From NCBI GenBank assembly GCA_963780815.1, contig CAWADG010000009.1, positions 310,001 to 374,000 of the forward strand: a DNA stretch of 64,000 nt. The letters run 5' to 3'. Shown in pieces: positions 50,489 to 59,696 of the stretch. Numbering within the stretch: the first letter of the stretch is position 1; every line of letters starts with the position of its first letter. Below the pieces are notes generated by a model. That model saw only the letters and a list, made by a program, of their open reading frames with translations, ran no database searches and was not told the origin of the DNA. The stretch is from VRUE01 sp963780815 (GTDB taxonomy: Bacteria > Actinomycetota > Thermoleophilia > Solirubrobacterales > 70-9). A program made the translations under genes and the position numbers.

Positions 50489-50980
50489 GTGTCTGAGGCG
50501 GGCGCGTTCCTTGAAGGCTTCTCCGAAGAGGAGCGGGCGGAGCTCTCCGCGCTCCGGTTCGCGGTGGTCACCGGCCGCTTCTATGAGGACCTCGCCAACC
50601 GCCTGACGGAGGGCGCCGACACGGGCTTCGACCTGGCGGGGGTGCCGGTCAGCAACGTCACCCATTTCTCGGTCCCCGGCGCCTACGAGCTGCCTTTCGC
50701 CGCCAAGCGGCTGGTCGGGACGGGCACCTTTGCCGGGGTCGCCTGCCTCGGGGTCGTGATCAGGGGTGAGACCGACCACTACGACTTCGTCTGCGCCGAG
50801 GCCGCGCGCGGGATCCAGGACGTGCAGCTCGAGACCGGCGTTCCCTGCGCCTTTGGCGTCATCACCTGCGACACGATGGAGCAGGCCCTCGCCAGGGCCG
50901 GGGGAGGCAAGCGCGACCAGGGCCGCAATGCCGCCCTGACCGCGGCGCGGATGGCGCTACTGAAGCGCGGCCTGGCCTGA
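50489..50980 (+). CDS. ribH: 6,7-dimethyl-8-ribityllumazine synthase
   Basis: Condenses the RibA/D and RibB products into lumazine, the RibE substrate. The 163 residues show RFAVVTGRFYEDLANRL, VPGAYELPFAAKRLV, the catalytic-His segment GVVIRGETDHYDFVCAEAARG and the C-terminal GGGKRDQGRNAALTAARMA. GTG 50489 follows ribBA by 3 bases. The rib operon ends here. Confidence 0.95.
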   Translation: MSEAGAFLEGFSEEERAELSALRFAVVTGRFYEDLANRLTEGADTGFDLAGVPVSNVTHFSVPGAYELPFAAKRLVGTGTFAGVACLGVVIRGETDHYDFVCAEAARGIQDVQLETGVPCAFGVITCDTMEQALARAGGGKRDQGRNAALTAARMALLKRGLA

Positions 50981-50998
50981 CCCGGGCCCGCGACCGGC

Positions 50999-51004
50999 TA
51001 CCAT
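50999..51004 (+). promoter_or_regulatory. Candidate -10 box for rpmB
   Basis: TACCAT, preceded by GC, lies 11 bases before the rpmB ATG. CTGACC (50977-50982) lies 16 bases upstream as a weak -35. The rpmF gene has GCTACCAT at exactly the same distance (11 bases) from its ATG, so both L28 and L32 genes may be transcribed with very short leaders. Confidence 0.5.
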
Positions 51005-51015
51005 GCTCGACCGTA

Positions 51016-51207
51016 ATGGCGAAGGTGTGTCACAGCTGCGGCAAGGGACCTGCGTTCGGGAACTCCCGGAGCCACTCGATGGTCGCCACCAGGCGGCGCT
51101 TCGACCCGAACCTGCAGAAGGTCCGGATCGTCGAGGACGGACGCAAGGTGCGGACCTACGTCTGCACCCGATGCCTCAAGGCCAACAAGGTCGTCAAGGC
51201 CGCTTAG
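51016..51207 (+). CDS. rpmB: 50S ribosomal protein L28 (zinc-binding form)
   Basis: 63-residue large-subunit protein. MAKVCHSCGKGPAFGNSRSHS and the C-terminal YVCTRCLKANKVVKAA hold two CxxC pairs, so this is the zinc-binding (C+) form that can be replaced by a Cys-less paralogue under zinc limitation in some bacteria. The stop overlaps that of the convergent MMPL gene by two bases. Confidence 0.96.
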   Translation: MAKVCHSCGKGPAFGNSRSHSMVATRRRFDPNLQKVRIVEDGRKVRTYVCTRCLKANKVVKAA

Positions 51208-53400
51208 GTCTCGCTGACCGCGGGGTGCTCGCCGGTCGGCGCGGGGTCGCCCTCGGCGGGCTCGACATGAAGGCGCGGCAGGATCCGGTCGAGCCAGTCC
51301 GGCAGCCACCAGGCGCGTTTGCCGAACAGCTGCATCAGTGCCGGGACGAGGACCGAGCGGATGATCACCGCGTCGATCAAGATCGCGGCGGCCAGGCCGA
51401 GGCCGAACAGTTTGATGATCCGGTCTTCGCCGATCATGAACGAGGCGAAGACGGTGACCATGATCGCCGCTGCGGCGGTGATCACGCGGCCGGTCAGCGC
51501 CAGGCCGCGGGTGACCGCGAGGGTCGCGTCGCGGCCGCTCTCCCACTCCTCGTGGATCCGTGACATCAGGAAGACCTCGTAGTCCATCGAGAGGCCGAAG
51601 ACGATCGCGAACAGGAAGATCGGGAAGAAGGAGATGATCGGCCCGGTTCCGTCGACACCGATCAGGCTCGCACCCCAGCCCCACTGGAAGACCGCGACGA
51701 TCAGGCCGAACGCCGCGCCGATGCTGAGCAGGTTCATCACGACCGCCTTCAGCGGCACCAGGATCGAGCGGAAGACGGCCATCAGCAGCAGCGCCGAGAG
51801 CAGGATGACGACGCCGATGAACAGCGGCAGCTTTTCGGAGATCGCGTTGCCGAAGTCCTCGAAGATCGCGGTGATCCCGCCGACGTGGACCCGCGCCCCG
51901 GTCCGCTGTTCGACCGGTGGGATCACGTCGTCTGCGGATGTGGTCGAGCAGTTCGGTCGTCTTCTCGCTTTCCGGCGAGGTCGTCGGGTAGACCTGGAAG
52001 ACCCCGGTGTTCCCGGCAGGGTTCAGCATCACCGGGGTCGTGCTGGCGACGCCTTCTTCGCCGTCGAGCGTCGATCGCAGCTGCTTCAGCGCCGCGTCTT
52101 CGTCGTGGCCGGGCAGCGCCGCGACGATCGAGAGCGGGCCGTTGAAGCCGGGGCCGAACCCTTCGGCGAGCAGGTCGTAGGCCTCGCGGGTGGTGGTCCC
52201 GGCGGGGTCGGTTCCGGCGTCGTTGGTCCCGAGTCGCAGCGAGAGGGTCGGGATGCAGAGGGCGATCAGGACGCCGGCCGAGAGGAGCGCCGCGATCAGC
52301 GGCCGGCTCTGGATCGCGAGGCTCCAGCGGAACCAGCGGGTGTCCTCGGCGGTCGAGCGGGTTCGTCGGCCGAATCCGGGGATCCGGAGCCTGTCGACCC
52401 GCGGCCCGGCGATCGTCAGCAGCGCCGGCAGCAGGGTCAGCGCCGCGATCATCGTCATCAGGACCGCGAACGCGGTCGCCATCGCGACCCCGTAGAGGAA
52501 GCTGAGGCCGAGCAGCAGCATCCCCATCAGAGCGATGATCACCGTCACGCCCGCGAACAGGACGGCGCGGCCGGCGGTGTCGACGGAGGCGATCGCCGCG
52601 GCGCGGGAGGCCATCCCCTCGTCGAGGCCGTTGCGGAAGCGGGTGAGGATGAAGAGCGCGTAGTCGATCCCGACCCCGAGCCCGATCATCGCCGCCAGTT
52701 GTGGCGCGAAATCGGCGGTGGGGAAGAAATGCGTGCCGAGGGTGACGAGGCTGAGGCCGACCCCCAGGGCGAACAGCGCGGTGAGGATCGGCAGTCCCAT
52801 CGCGACCAGCGAGCCGAAGGTGATCAGAAGGACGACGATCGCCGCCAGCAGGCCGATCGCGAACGAGGAGTCGCCTTCTTCTTCGGAGCGGGCTTCCTCG
52901 ATCGGCTGTCCGCCGAGCTCGACCTGGAGGCTGTCGCCGCCGGCCCCCTGCGCCTCGTCGATGACCTTCTTGATTTCCCCCTTGTCGAGCTTGTCGGTGA
53001 TGACGTCGAATTGGACCGTCGCGTAGGCGATCCGTCCGTCATCGCTGATCGCCCCGGCGCCGCCACCGGCGTAGGGGCTCGCGACTTCGCTGACGTGGCG
53101 GAGGTCTTCGATTTCGCCGAAGGCGTGCTCCATCTTCCGTTTGATCGGAGGCGATTCGACTCCGGCGTCGGCCCTGAAGACGATCGTCGCCGTGTCGCCC
53201 GACTGGGCCGGGAAGCGGTGTTCGAGGAGGTCGAAGGCTTCCTGGGAATCGGAGGCCGGCAGGTGGAATTCTTCGGAGAAGTCCGAGCCGACGGTGCCGG
53301 CCAGGGCACCGATCCCGAACAGGGCGACGATCCAGGAGAGGATCACCGTCCTGCGGTGACCGGTGCACCAGGTCGCGAAGCGTCGCATCGAGGGCGCCAC
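51204..53400 (-). pseudogene. MMPL/RND-type membrane transporter with a frameshift
   Basis: An MMPL-family transporter (lipid or drug export; two six-segment membrane halves with large extracytoplasmic domains). The first half from 53400 has FATWCTGHRRTVILSWIVALFGIGALAG, IGLGVGIDYALFILTRFRNGL and the usual helices up to TTELLDHIR. There an extra base at 51933 (plus-strand T) shifts the frame; the second half continues from about 51926 with IPPVEQRTGARVHVGGITAIFEDFG, FGLSMDYEVFLMSRI and the last helices to 51204. Removing one base restores a protein of about 730 residues. It may be a real mutation or a sequencing error. ATG 53388 is an alternative start. Confidence 0.8.
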
Positions 53401-53425
53401 GCTAGCAACGGCGGATGCTCGGCTC

Positions 53426-53454
53426 GGGACCTCTCCGGCCCTCCCGGACGTAGT
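53426..53454 (+). promoter_or_regulatory. Possible ECF-type promoter before the sigma factor gene
   Basis: GGGACC (53426-53431) and CGTAGT (53449-53454) are separated by 17 bases and resemble the GGAAC / CGT pattern of ECF promoters. The box ends 5 bases before ATG 53460, so the mRNA would be leaderless. Self-activation by this sigma factor would be typical. Confidence 0.3.
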
Positions 53455-53459
53455 ACAGG

Positions 53460-54041
53460 ATGTGGTCTCTGCCGGATTCAGACCAACCCTCCCTGGCGAG
53501 CGCCGGCGAACGCGCGGTGGTCGCGGCTGCGCAGGGCGGCTCGGAGGTGGCGATCGAGGAGCTCTTCCGCCGGCACTGGCCCGCGACGCATCGCGCCGCC
53601 TACCTGATCGTGAATGACGCCGCCGCGGCCGAGGACATCGCCCAGGAGGCGTTCCTCTCGGCGCTGGGCGCGCTCGACCGCTTCGACCGCCGTCGCCGGT
53701 TCGCCCCCTGGCTGCACCGGATCGCCGTCAACCGGGCGATCGACTGGAGCCGCGCCCGCCGGCTCCGCCGCGAGGTCGCATCGACCGAGCCGGTGCTCGA
53801 TGCCGCGGCCTCGCCGGCGCCCTCGGCGGACGCCGTCGGCGCCCGGGATGAGCTCGAGGCGGCGCTGTGGCAGCTCGCGCCGGAGCAGCGGGCGGCGATC
53901 GTCCTCCGCTACCTGCTCGAGTACACACCGAGTGAGATCGCCCGGATGCTCGAGCTCCCGCGGGGGACCGTGAACTCGCGCCTGCGCCGGGGCCTCGACA
54001 GGTTGTCCGAGTTGCTGGGGGAGCGCGAGGAACTGTCATGA
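53460..54041 (+). CDS. ECF-subfamily RNA polymerase sigma factor
   Basis: 193-residue group 4 sigma factor. Region 2 (about 30-100) has IEELFRRHWPATHRAAYLIV, EDIAQEAFLSAL and FAPWLHRIAVNRAIDWSRARR; region 4 (about 130-185) has LAPEQRAAIVLRYLLEYTPSEIARMLELPRGTVNSRLRRGLDRL. The two are joined by an Ala/Pro/Ser-rich linker. The stop overlaps the next gene (ATGA), the usual arrangement for a sigma factor and its membrane antagonist. The stress signal is unknown. Confidence 0.92.
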   Translation: MWSLPDSDQPSLASAGERAVVAAAQGGSEVAIEELFRRHWPATHRAAYLIVNDAAAAEDIAQEAFLSALGALDRFDRRRRFAPWLHRIAVNRAIDWSRARRLRREVASTEPVLDAAASPAPSADAVGARDELEAALWQLAPEQRAAIVLRYLLEYTPSEIARMLELPRGTVNSRLRRGLDRLSELLGEREELS

Positions 54042-55216
54042 GGGAGGAGCGACTGCGCGAGGCTCTGCGGGATGCCCCCGTCCCCGACGAGGCGGACGCC
54101 CGGGAGCGGGCCTGGCGCCTCGTCGCCGCCGCGCGGGCCTCCGGTGCCGAGGGAGCCCCGGAGCCTGCCCGACGCCGGAGCGGCCGGCGCGCTGTGGGGG
54201 TCGCGGTGGCGCTCGGCCTGCTCGCCGCGGCGGCGATCGGCCCCGCCGGGGCGGAGGTCAGAAACTGGGTCGGCGACGCAGTCGACAGCGGCGGCGGGCC
54301 CTCGCTGCCCGCGCTCACCTCGCTGCCGGCGCCCGGGCCGCTCCTGGTCGACTCGGCCCGCGGCGCCTGGATCGTCCAGGAGGACGGCTCGAAGCGGCTC
54401 CTCGGCTCCTACCGGCACTCGACCTGGTCGCCGCGCGGGCTGTTCGTCGCCGCGGTCGGCGAGGGCGAACTGGTGGCTCTCGATCCGGAGGGGGACGTCC
54501 ACTGGGCGCTCCCTCGCGCTGCCCCCCCGTCCGACCCCTCCTGGTCGCCCGACGGCTACCGGGTCGCCTACCTCAGCGGCGGTTCGCTGCGGGTCGTCGC
54601 CGGGGACGGCACCGGCGACCACCGGGCGTGGCCCGACGTATCCGCGGTCACTCCGGCCTGGCGGCCCGGGCCGGGGCACGTGGTGACAGTCGCCGAGCCC
54701 GATGGGAGGCTGCGGACCGTTGACGCCGACAGCGGCGAATCGGTCGCGGTGGCGCGCCCCGGCCTGCGCCCGGTACGGCTCGAATGGTCGCGGGACGGCT
54801 CCCGCCTGCTCGTCGTCGGGAGGTCCGGGCTCGAGGTCCTCGACCGCGGCGGCGGCCTCCTCTGGCGGCGCCCGGCGCCCTCCGGCACCGAGCTCGTCGC
54901 GGCCACGTTCGCACTCGGCGGCGACCGCGTCGCGGCGGTACTCGCCGGTCCCGGGAGGAGCGAACTGCAGCTGCTCGGCGCCGGCGGCACCGCGGTTCCG
55001 ATCCTGGCCGACCCCGGGCGCTTCAGCGGCGTCTCGGCGTCCGCCGACGGGCGCTGGTTGCTGCTCGAGTGGAGGACGGCCGACCAGTGGCTCTTCCTCG
55101 ACCTCGCCCATCCGCAGCGGGTCGTCGCGGTGTCGAACATCTCCGCCCAATTCGCGCCGGGGGCGTCGTCGCCGGCTGCGTTCCCGTCCGTCGCCGGATG
55201 GTGCTGCGAAGGGTGA
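54038..55216 (+). CDS. Membrane-anchored beta-propeller protein, probable anti-sigma factor
   Basis: 392-residue bitopic protein. Residues 1-50 are a charged cytoplasmic segment (LREALRDAPVPDEADARERAWRLV), residues 52-70 a membrane helix, and the rest an extracytoplasmic domain of repeated WD40/PD40-like blades (STWSPRGLFVAAV, PSWSPDGYRVAYLSGG, PAWRPGPGHVV, LEWSRDGSRLLVVG, SASADGRWLLLEW). It lacks the HxxxCxxC zinc motif of classical ZAS anti-sigma domains. The 4-base overlap with the sigma gene and this topology suggest it holds the sigma factor at the membrane and senses an external signal; this is inference. Confidence 0.65.
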   Translation: MREERLREALRDAPVPDEADARERAWRLVAAARASGAEGAPEPARRRSGRRAVGVAVALGLLAAAAIGPAGAEVRNWVGDAVDSGGGPSLPALTSLPAPGPLLVDSARGAWIVQEDGSKRLLGSYRHSTWSPRGLFVAAVGEGELVALDPEGDVHWALPRAAPPSDPSWSPDGYRVAYLSGGSLRVVAGDGTGDHRAWPDVSAVTPAWRPGPGHVVTVAEPDGRLRTVDADSGESVAVARPGLRPVRLEWSRDGSRLLVVGRSGLEVLDRGGGLLWRRPAPSGTELVAATFALGGDRVAAVLAGPGRSELQLLGAGGTAVPILADPGRFSGVSASADGRWLLLEWRTADQWLFLDLAHPQRVVAVSNISAQFAPGASSPAAFPSVAGWCCEG

Positions 55217-55276
55217 TCGGCTCAGCGACCCGGATTCGGATCGTGAATCGGCCCGATTGGTGGGGTGCGGCGGCGG

Positions 55277-55319
55277 GTGATCGCCATTTGGAACCCATAA
55301 CGCCTGAAATGGCGATCAC
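55277..55319. terminator. Strong hairpin after the propeller gene
   Basis: GTGATCGCCATTT (55277-55289) and AAATGGCGATCAC (55307-55319) form a perfect 13-bp stem with a 17-base loop. It lies in the 166-base gap before the DAK2 gene and probably ends the sigma/propeller transcript. No T-tract follows. I see no other feature in the gap. Confidence 0.6.
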
Positions 55320-55382
55320 GCCCTGAGGGGCGGGGACGGTTTCGGAGTGCCGCCGTCGCTCGCTATGGCTAGGTTTCTGGCA

Positions 55383-57014
55383 ATGCCCGATCCCTCAATC
55401 GCGCGTTTCCGCCGCGTAGTTGCCGCTGCCTACGCGTCGTTGGAGGAACGGCGCCAGGAGGTCAACGACCTCAACGTCTTCCCGGTCGCCGACGGCGACA
55501 CCGGGGACAACATGGCGATGACGATGCGCGCCGTGATGGTGGAGCTCGACCGCCTCAACGGCCAGGAGGTCGACGAGGTCGGCCGGACCCAGCTGGTCCA
55601 GGCACTCGCCCGGGCGGCGCTGATGGGTGCCCGCGGGAACTCTGGGGTGATCCTCAGCCAGATCGTCCGCGGCGCCGCCGAGGAGCTCGCCAGCCGCCCC
55701 GGTGAGCTGATCGACCCGGTACTCGTCGCCTCGGCGTTCGCGAGCGCCGCCGATGCCGCCTACGCCTCGGTCCGCGACCCCGCCGAGGGGACGATGCTGA
55801 CCGTCTTCCGCGAGATGGCGCACTCGATCGCCCGCCAGCTCGCCCGGCTCGAGGCCGACCGGCAGCGGCTCGACCGCGGGGTCAGCGACGAGCTCCAGGA
55901 CGAGGTCCTCGCCGAGGTCCTCGAGAGGGCGGTGGCCGACGGCCAGTCGGCCGTCGAGCGGACCCCGGAGCAGCTCGAGGTCCTGCGCCACTCAGGGGTC
56001 GTCGACGCCGGCGGCTACGGGCTGGTGCTGATCCTCGCCGGCGTCGTCGCCGGCCTCCGCGGCGACCATGACGAGCTCCCCGAGGTGACCCACCACGACG
56101 CGCCGCGCCTCAGCCGCCCCCACCACGAGGACAGCCGCTTCCGCTACTGCACGAACTTCATCGTCTCCGGATCGGGCCTCGACCAGCGCGAGTTCCTTCC
56201 GAGGCTCGAGGGCCTCGGCGACTCGGTGCTCGTCGTCGGCGACGAGACGACGCTGAAGGTCCACGTCCACACCGATGAGCCGGAGGCCGCGGTCGAACTG
56301 TTCTCGGAGGCGGGCGAGGTGACCAACCTCGACGTCGCCGACATGCGCGAGCAGATCGCCGAACGCGACGCCCGGCTCGCCGCCGGCCGCACCGGCGCCC
56401 TGGCGGTCGCCGCGGGCGACGGGATCGAGCGCCTCTTCGGCGATCTCGGTGCTCACGTGGTCCCCGGCGGCGACACGCTCAACCCGTCGACCTTCGAGCT
56501 GCTCGCCGGGATCCACGAGGTCGCGGCCGAGGAGGTCGTCGTCCTGCCCTGCTCGGCAAACGTGATCATGGCCGCCGAGCGGGCATGCGAGCTTTCGGAG
56601 AAGCCCGCCTGGGTCGTTCCGGCGACCTCCCAGCAGGCGGGCCTGCTGGCGCTGGTCGAGCTCGACGCCGGGGGCTCGGCTGAAGAGAACCGCGACCGGC
56701 TCTCCGCGGCACTCGGGCAGATCACCTCCGGTGGCGTCGCCCCTGCCGCCCGCGATGATGCCCAGGGGCGCTTCCGCAAGGGGGACGCGGTCGGGTTCGT
56801 GGGCGAGAAGATCGTCGCCTGGGGAGGGGCGGGCTCGACCCTCGCCGAGACGATCGCGGTCCTTGGGGAGGGAGCCGAGGTGGTCACCGTCCTCGGCGGC
56901 TCGCAGGCCCCGATCCCGCTCGCCGAGATCGACACCCACGTCCCCGACGGGGTCGAGATCGAGACCCTCGAGGGCGGCCAACCGAGCTGGTGGTGGCTGC
57001 TCGCCGCCCAGTAG
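55383..57014 (+). CDS. DAK2 / fatty acid kinase-like protein (YloV/FakA family)
   Basis: 543-residue three-domain protein. The N-terminal DhaL-like domain has the ATP/Mg motif LNVFPVADGDTGDNM near 30-45 and ALMGARGNSGVILSQIVRG near 80; the middle domain has RYCTNFIVSG and GDETTLKVHVHTDEP; the C-terminal DegV-like part ends with AEIDTHVPDGVEIETLEGGQPSWWW. In Firmicutes FakA phosphorylates fatty acids bound by FakB. The yloV-recG neighbourhood is conserved. ATG 55383 is chosen because the family motif starts soon after; ATG 55365 is an in-frame alternative. Confidence 0.85.
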   Translation: MPDPSIARFRRVVAAAYASLEERRQEVNDLNVFPVADGDTGDNMAMTMRAVMVELDRLNGQEVDEVGRTQLVQALARAALMGARGNSGVILSQIVRGAAEELASRPGELIDPVLVASAFASAADAAYASVRDPAEGTMLTVFREMAHSIARQLARLEADRQRLDRGVSDELQDEVLAEVLERAVADGQSAVERTPEQLEVLRHSGVVDAGGYGLVLILAGVVAGLRGDHDELPEVTHHDAPRLSRPHHEDSRFRYCTNFIVSGSGLDQREFLPRLEGLGDSVLVVGDETTLKVHVHTDEPEAAVELFSEAGEVTNLDVADMREQIAERDARLAAGRTGALAVAAGDGIERLFGDLGAHVVPGGDTLNPSTFELLAGIHEVAAEEVVVLPCSANVIMAAERACELSEKPAWVVPATSQQAGLLALVELDAGGSAEENRDRLSAALGQITSGGVAPAARDDAQGRFRKGDAVGFVGEKIVAWGGAGSTLAETIAVLGEGAEVVTVLGGSQAPIPLAEIDTHVPDGVEIETLEGGQPSWWWLLAAQ

Positions 57015-57021
57015 CCGCAGC

Positions 57022-59148
57022 GTGAGGGAATTCGCCGGGGCCTCGGAGCTGAGCCCGGCGCAGCTGCGCGACGCCCCGGTTCACTGGCCGCGGCCGAGCG
57101 TCCTCGATGCCTCGCTCGGCGCCCTGCGCGGTGTCGGCCCGAAGCTCGCCGAGGCGGCGCGGGAGGCGGGCATCTCGACCGTCGCCGACCTCCTCCTGCG
57201 CTTTCCCCACAGCCACCGCGACCGGACGATCGTGCCCGTTGCCGCCCTCGAGCCCGGCGCCGTGGGGACGATCGAGGTCGAGGTCCTCGGCGCGACACCC
57301 CGCCCGTTCCGCCGCCGCGGCCTCTCGATCACCTCGGTCAAGGTCGGCGACGAGTCGGGCGCCGTTCGGGCGACCTGGTTCAACCAGCCGTGGGTCGCGC
57401 CGAAGCTCGAGCCCGGCGCCCGGATGCTGCTGACCGGCTCGCGCGACAAGAGGGGGTTCCGGGTCTCCGAGTACGAGTTCCTCGCCTCCGAGAGCGGCGA
57501 GGAGGGGCTGGTGCCGGTTCACCCCGCGACCGAGCGACTGAAGCCGCACCGGATCAGGCAGTGGGTCGAGCAGGCGATCGAGCTGGCGGGCAACGTCATC
57601 GAGCCGCTGCCGGCGGAGCTGCGGGCCCGCCGCGGGCTCGCCTACGCCGCCGATGCCGTCACCGCCGCCCACTTCCCCGAGGGCGAGGAGGAGGTCGAGG
57701 CCGCTCGCGCCCGCCTCGCGTTCGAGGAGCTCTTCCTCTATCAGGCGATCCTGACAACGCGGAAGCGCACCCGCCGCACGGCCCGGCCGGCGCCGCGGCT
57801 CGGCGCCCCCGGGGAGATGGTCGGCCGCTGGGTCGAGTCGCTTCCGTTCTCCCCGACGGGCGACCAGCGGGCGGCGTTCGCCGAGATCGATCGCGACCTC
57901 GATTCCGGCGAGCCGATGCAGCGGCTTCTGATGGGCGAGGTCGGCTCGGGCAAGACGGTGGTCGCCCTCTATGCGATGCTGCGGGCGCTCGAAGCCGGCT
58001 TTCAGGCTGTCCTGATGGCCCCTACCGAGACCCTCGCCGAGCAGCACGCGACGACCCTCGACCGACTGCTCGTCCACGAGCCGCTCCCGTTCGCCCTGCT
58101 GACCGGCGCGACGCCGGCGCCGCGGCGCCGCGAGGCACTCGAGCGCCTCGCGACCGGTGAGCTCGGCATCGCCGTCGGCACCCACGCGCTGATCGACCCG
58201 GCGGTTGAGCTTGCCCGGCTCGGCGTCTGCGTCGTCGATGAGCAGCACCGGTTCGGGGTCGAGCAGCGCCGAGCCCTCGACGCGAAGGGGATCGAGGGGA
58301 TGGCGCCCCACGTCCTCCACATGACGGCGACCCCGATCCCGCGCACCCTCTCGCTGACGGCATACGGCGACCTCGACACGACGGCGCTGCGCGAGCTCCC
58401 CGCCGGCCGCCGTCCGGTCGAGACGCGGCTGGTCGAGGAGGACGAGCGCCCGGCCGCCTACGAGCTCCTTCGCGAGCGCCTGCGTGAGGGCCGCCAGGCC
58501 TATGTCGTCTGCCCCCTCGTCGAAGAGTCCGAGAAGCTGCAGGGCAGGGCCGCCGAGGAGGAGGCGGCCCGCCTCTCGCGCTCGGAGCTCGCCGAGTTCA
58601 GGCTCGGCGTTCTCCACGGCCAGATGACATCGGCCGAGAAGGCGAGGACGATGGATGCGTTCTCCTCCGGCGAGCTCGACGTCCTCGTCGCGACGACGGT
58701 GATCGAGGTCGGGATCGATGTTCCCAACGCGACCGTGATGGTGATCGAGGGCGCCGAGCGCTACGGGATCTCGCAGCTGCACCAGCTCCGAGGACGTGTC
58801 GGGCGCGGCGGCCACGTGTCCCAGTGCCTGCTGTTCGCTGAACACGCGGGCGGTCTGGCCCGGCGCCGCCTCGACGCGATCGTCGGCGAGCTCGACGGGT
58901 TCAAGCTGGCCGAGGTCGACCTCAGCCTCCGCGGCGAGGGCGAGGTCCTTGGCACCCGCCAGAGCGGGCTGCCGCGGTTCGCGGTGGCCGAGCTTCCCGA
59001 CCAGACGCCGCTCCTGATCGAGGCGCGGGAGGAGGTGCTGGCGCTGCTCAGCCGCCACGGCTCGCTCGACGCGGCCGAGCTCGGCCCCCTTCTCGACGCC
59101 GCCGGGCGGCGGTTCGGAGCCGGCGCCGCGGACCCGATACCACTATAG
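57022..59148 (+). CDS. recG: ATP-dependent DNA helicase RecG
   Basis: Branch-migration helicase for replication forks and Holliday junctions. The 708-residue protein has the N-terminal wedge region (LRGVGPKLAEAAREAGISTVADLLLRFPHSHRDR), an OB-fold (VKVGDESGAVRATWFNQPW), Walker A MGEVGSGKTVVALY near residue 312, VVDEQHRFGVEQR (DEQH), MTATPIPRTL and the C-terminal QLRGRVGRGGHVSQC. GTG 57022 follows the DAK2 stop by 7 bases. Confidence 0.95.
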   Translation: MREFAGASELSPAQLRDAPVHWPRPSVLDASLGALRGVGPKLAEAAREAGISTVADLLLRFPHSHRDRTIVPVAALEPGAVGTIEVEVLGATPRPFRRRGLSITSVKVGDESGAVRATWFNQPWVAPKLEPGARMLLTGSRDKRGFRVSEYEFLASESGEEGLVPVHPATERLKPHRIRQWVEQAIELAGNVIEPLPAELRARRGLAYAADAVTAAHFPEGEEEVEAARARLAFEELFLYQAILTTRKRTRRTARPAPRLGAPGEMVGRWVESLPFSPTGDQRAAFAEIDRDLDSGEPMQRLLMGEVGSGKTVVALYAMLRALEAGFQAVLMAPTETLAEQHATTLDRLLVHEPLPFALLTGATPAPRRREALERLATGELGIAVGTHALIDPAVELARLGVCVVDEQHRFGVEQRRALDAKGIEGMAPHVLHMTATPIPRTLSLTAYGDLDTTALRELPAGRRPVETRLVEEDERPAAYELLRERLREGRQAYVVCPLVEESEKLQGRAAEEEAARLSRSELAEFRLGVLHGQMTSAEKARTMDAFSSGELDVLVATTVIEVGIDVPNATVMVIEGAERYGISQLHQLRGRVGRGGHVSQCLLFAEHAGGLARRRLDAIVGELDGFKLAEVDLSLRGEGEVLGTRQSGLPRFAVAELPDQTPLLIEAREEVLALLSRHGSLDAAELGPLLDAAGRRFGAGAADPIPL

Positions 59149-59150
59149 GA

Positions 59151-59696
59151 ATGAGAATTATTGCTGGAGAGCTGGGAGGGAGGACCCTGGTCGCGCCGCG
59201 CGGCTGGCGGGTGCGGCCGACCTCCGACCGCGTCCGCGAGGCGATCTTCTCCGCCCTCGGGGACGTCGCCGGAGCCATGGTGCTCGACCTCTACTGCGGG
59301 ACCGGGGCGCTTGCAATCGAGGCCCTCTCCCGGGGAGCGCGGCGGGCCGTGCTCGTCGACCGCGACACCCGGCCGGCCCTCGGCAACGTCGAGCGCCTCG
59401 GCCTCGGCGAGCGGGCGGCCCTGGTCCGCTCCGACGTCGGCCGCTGGCTCGCCGAGCGCGGTGAGGGGGGCGAAGGCGAGCGCTTCGACCTCGTCCTCGT
59501 CGATGCCCCCTATAGACTCGCCGACCGCGTGGGGCAGGAAATCGACACCCATCTGCCGCGTCTCCTCGCCGCCGGAGGACGGGCGGTCATCGAGAGCGGC
59601 GCCCGCCGGCCGCTGCGGCTGGCCTCGCTCGAGCAGGTGCGCCAGCGCCGCTACGGGGCCGCCGACGTCGCCTTCTACCGGGAGCCTCTTGAATGA
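59151..59696 (+). CDS. rsmD: 16S rRNA (guanine-966-N2) methyltransferase RsmD
   Basis: SAM-dependent methylase of 16S rRNA G966. The 181-residue protein starts RIIAGELGGRTLVAP and has RPTSDRVREAIFSAL, the SAM loop VLDLYCGTGALAIEALSRGA and the catalytic motif as DAPY near residue 117, where DPPY is usual. ATG 59151 is 2 bases after the recG stop. The end overlaps coaD (ATGA). Confidence 0.93.
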   Translation: MRIIAGELGGRTLVAPRGWRVRPTSDRVREAIFSALGDVAGAMVLDLYCGTGALAIEALSRGARRAVLVDRDTRPALGNVERLGLGERAALVRSDVGRWLAERGEGGEGERFDLVLVDAPYRLADRVGQEIDTHLPRLLAAGGRAVIESGARRPLRLASLEQVRQRRYGAADVAFYREPLE

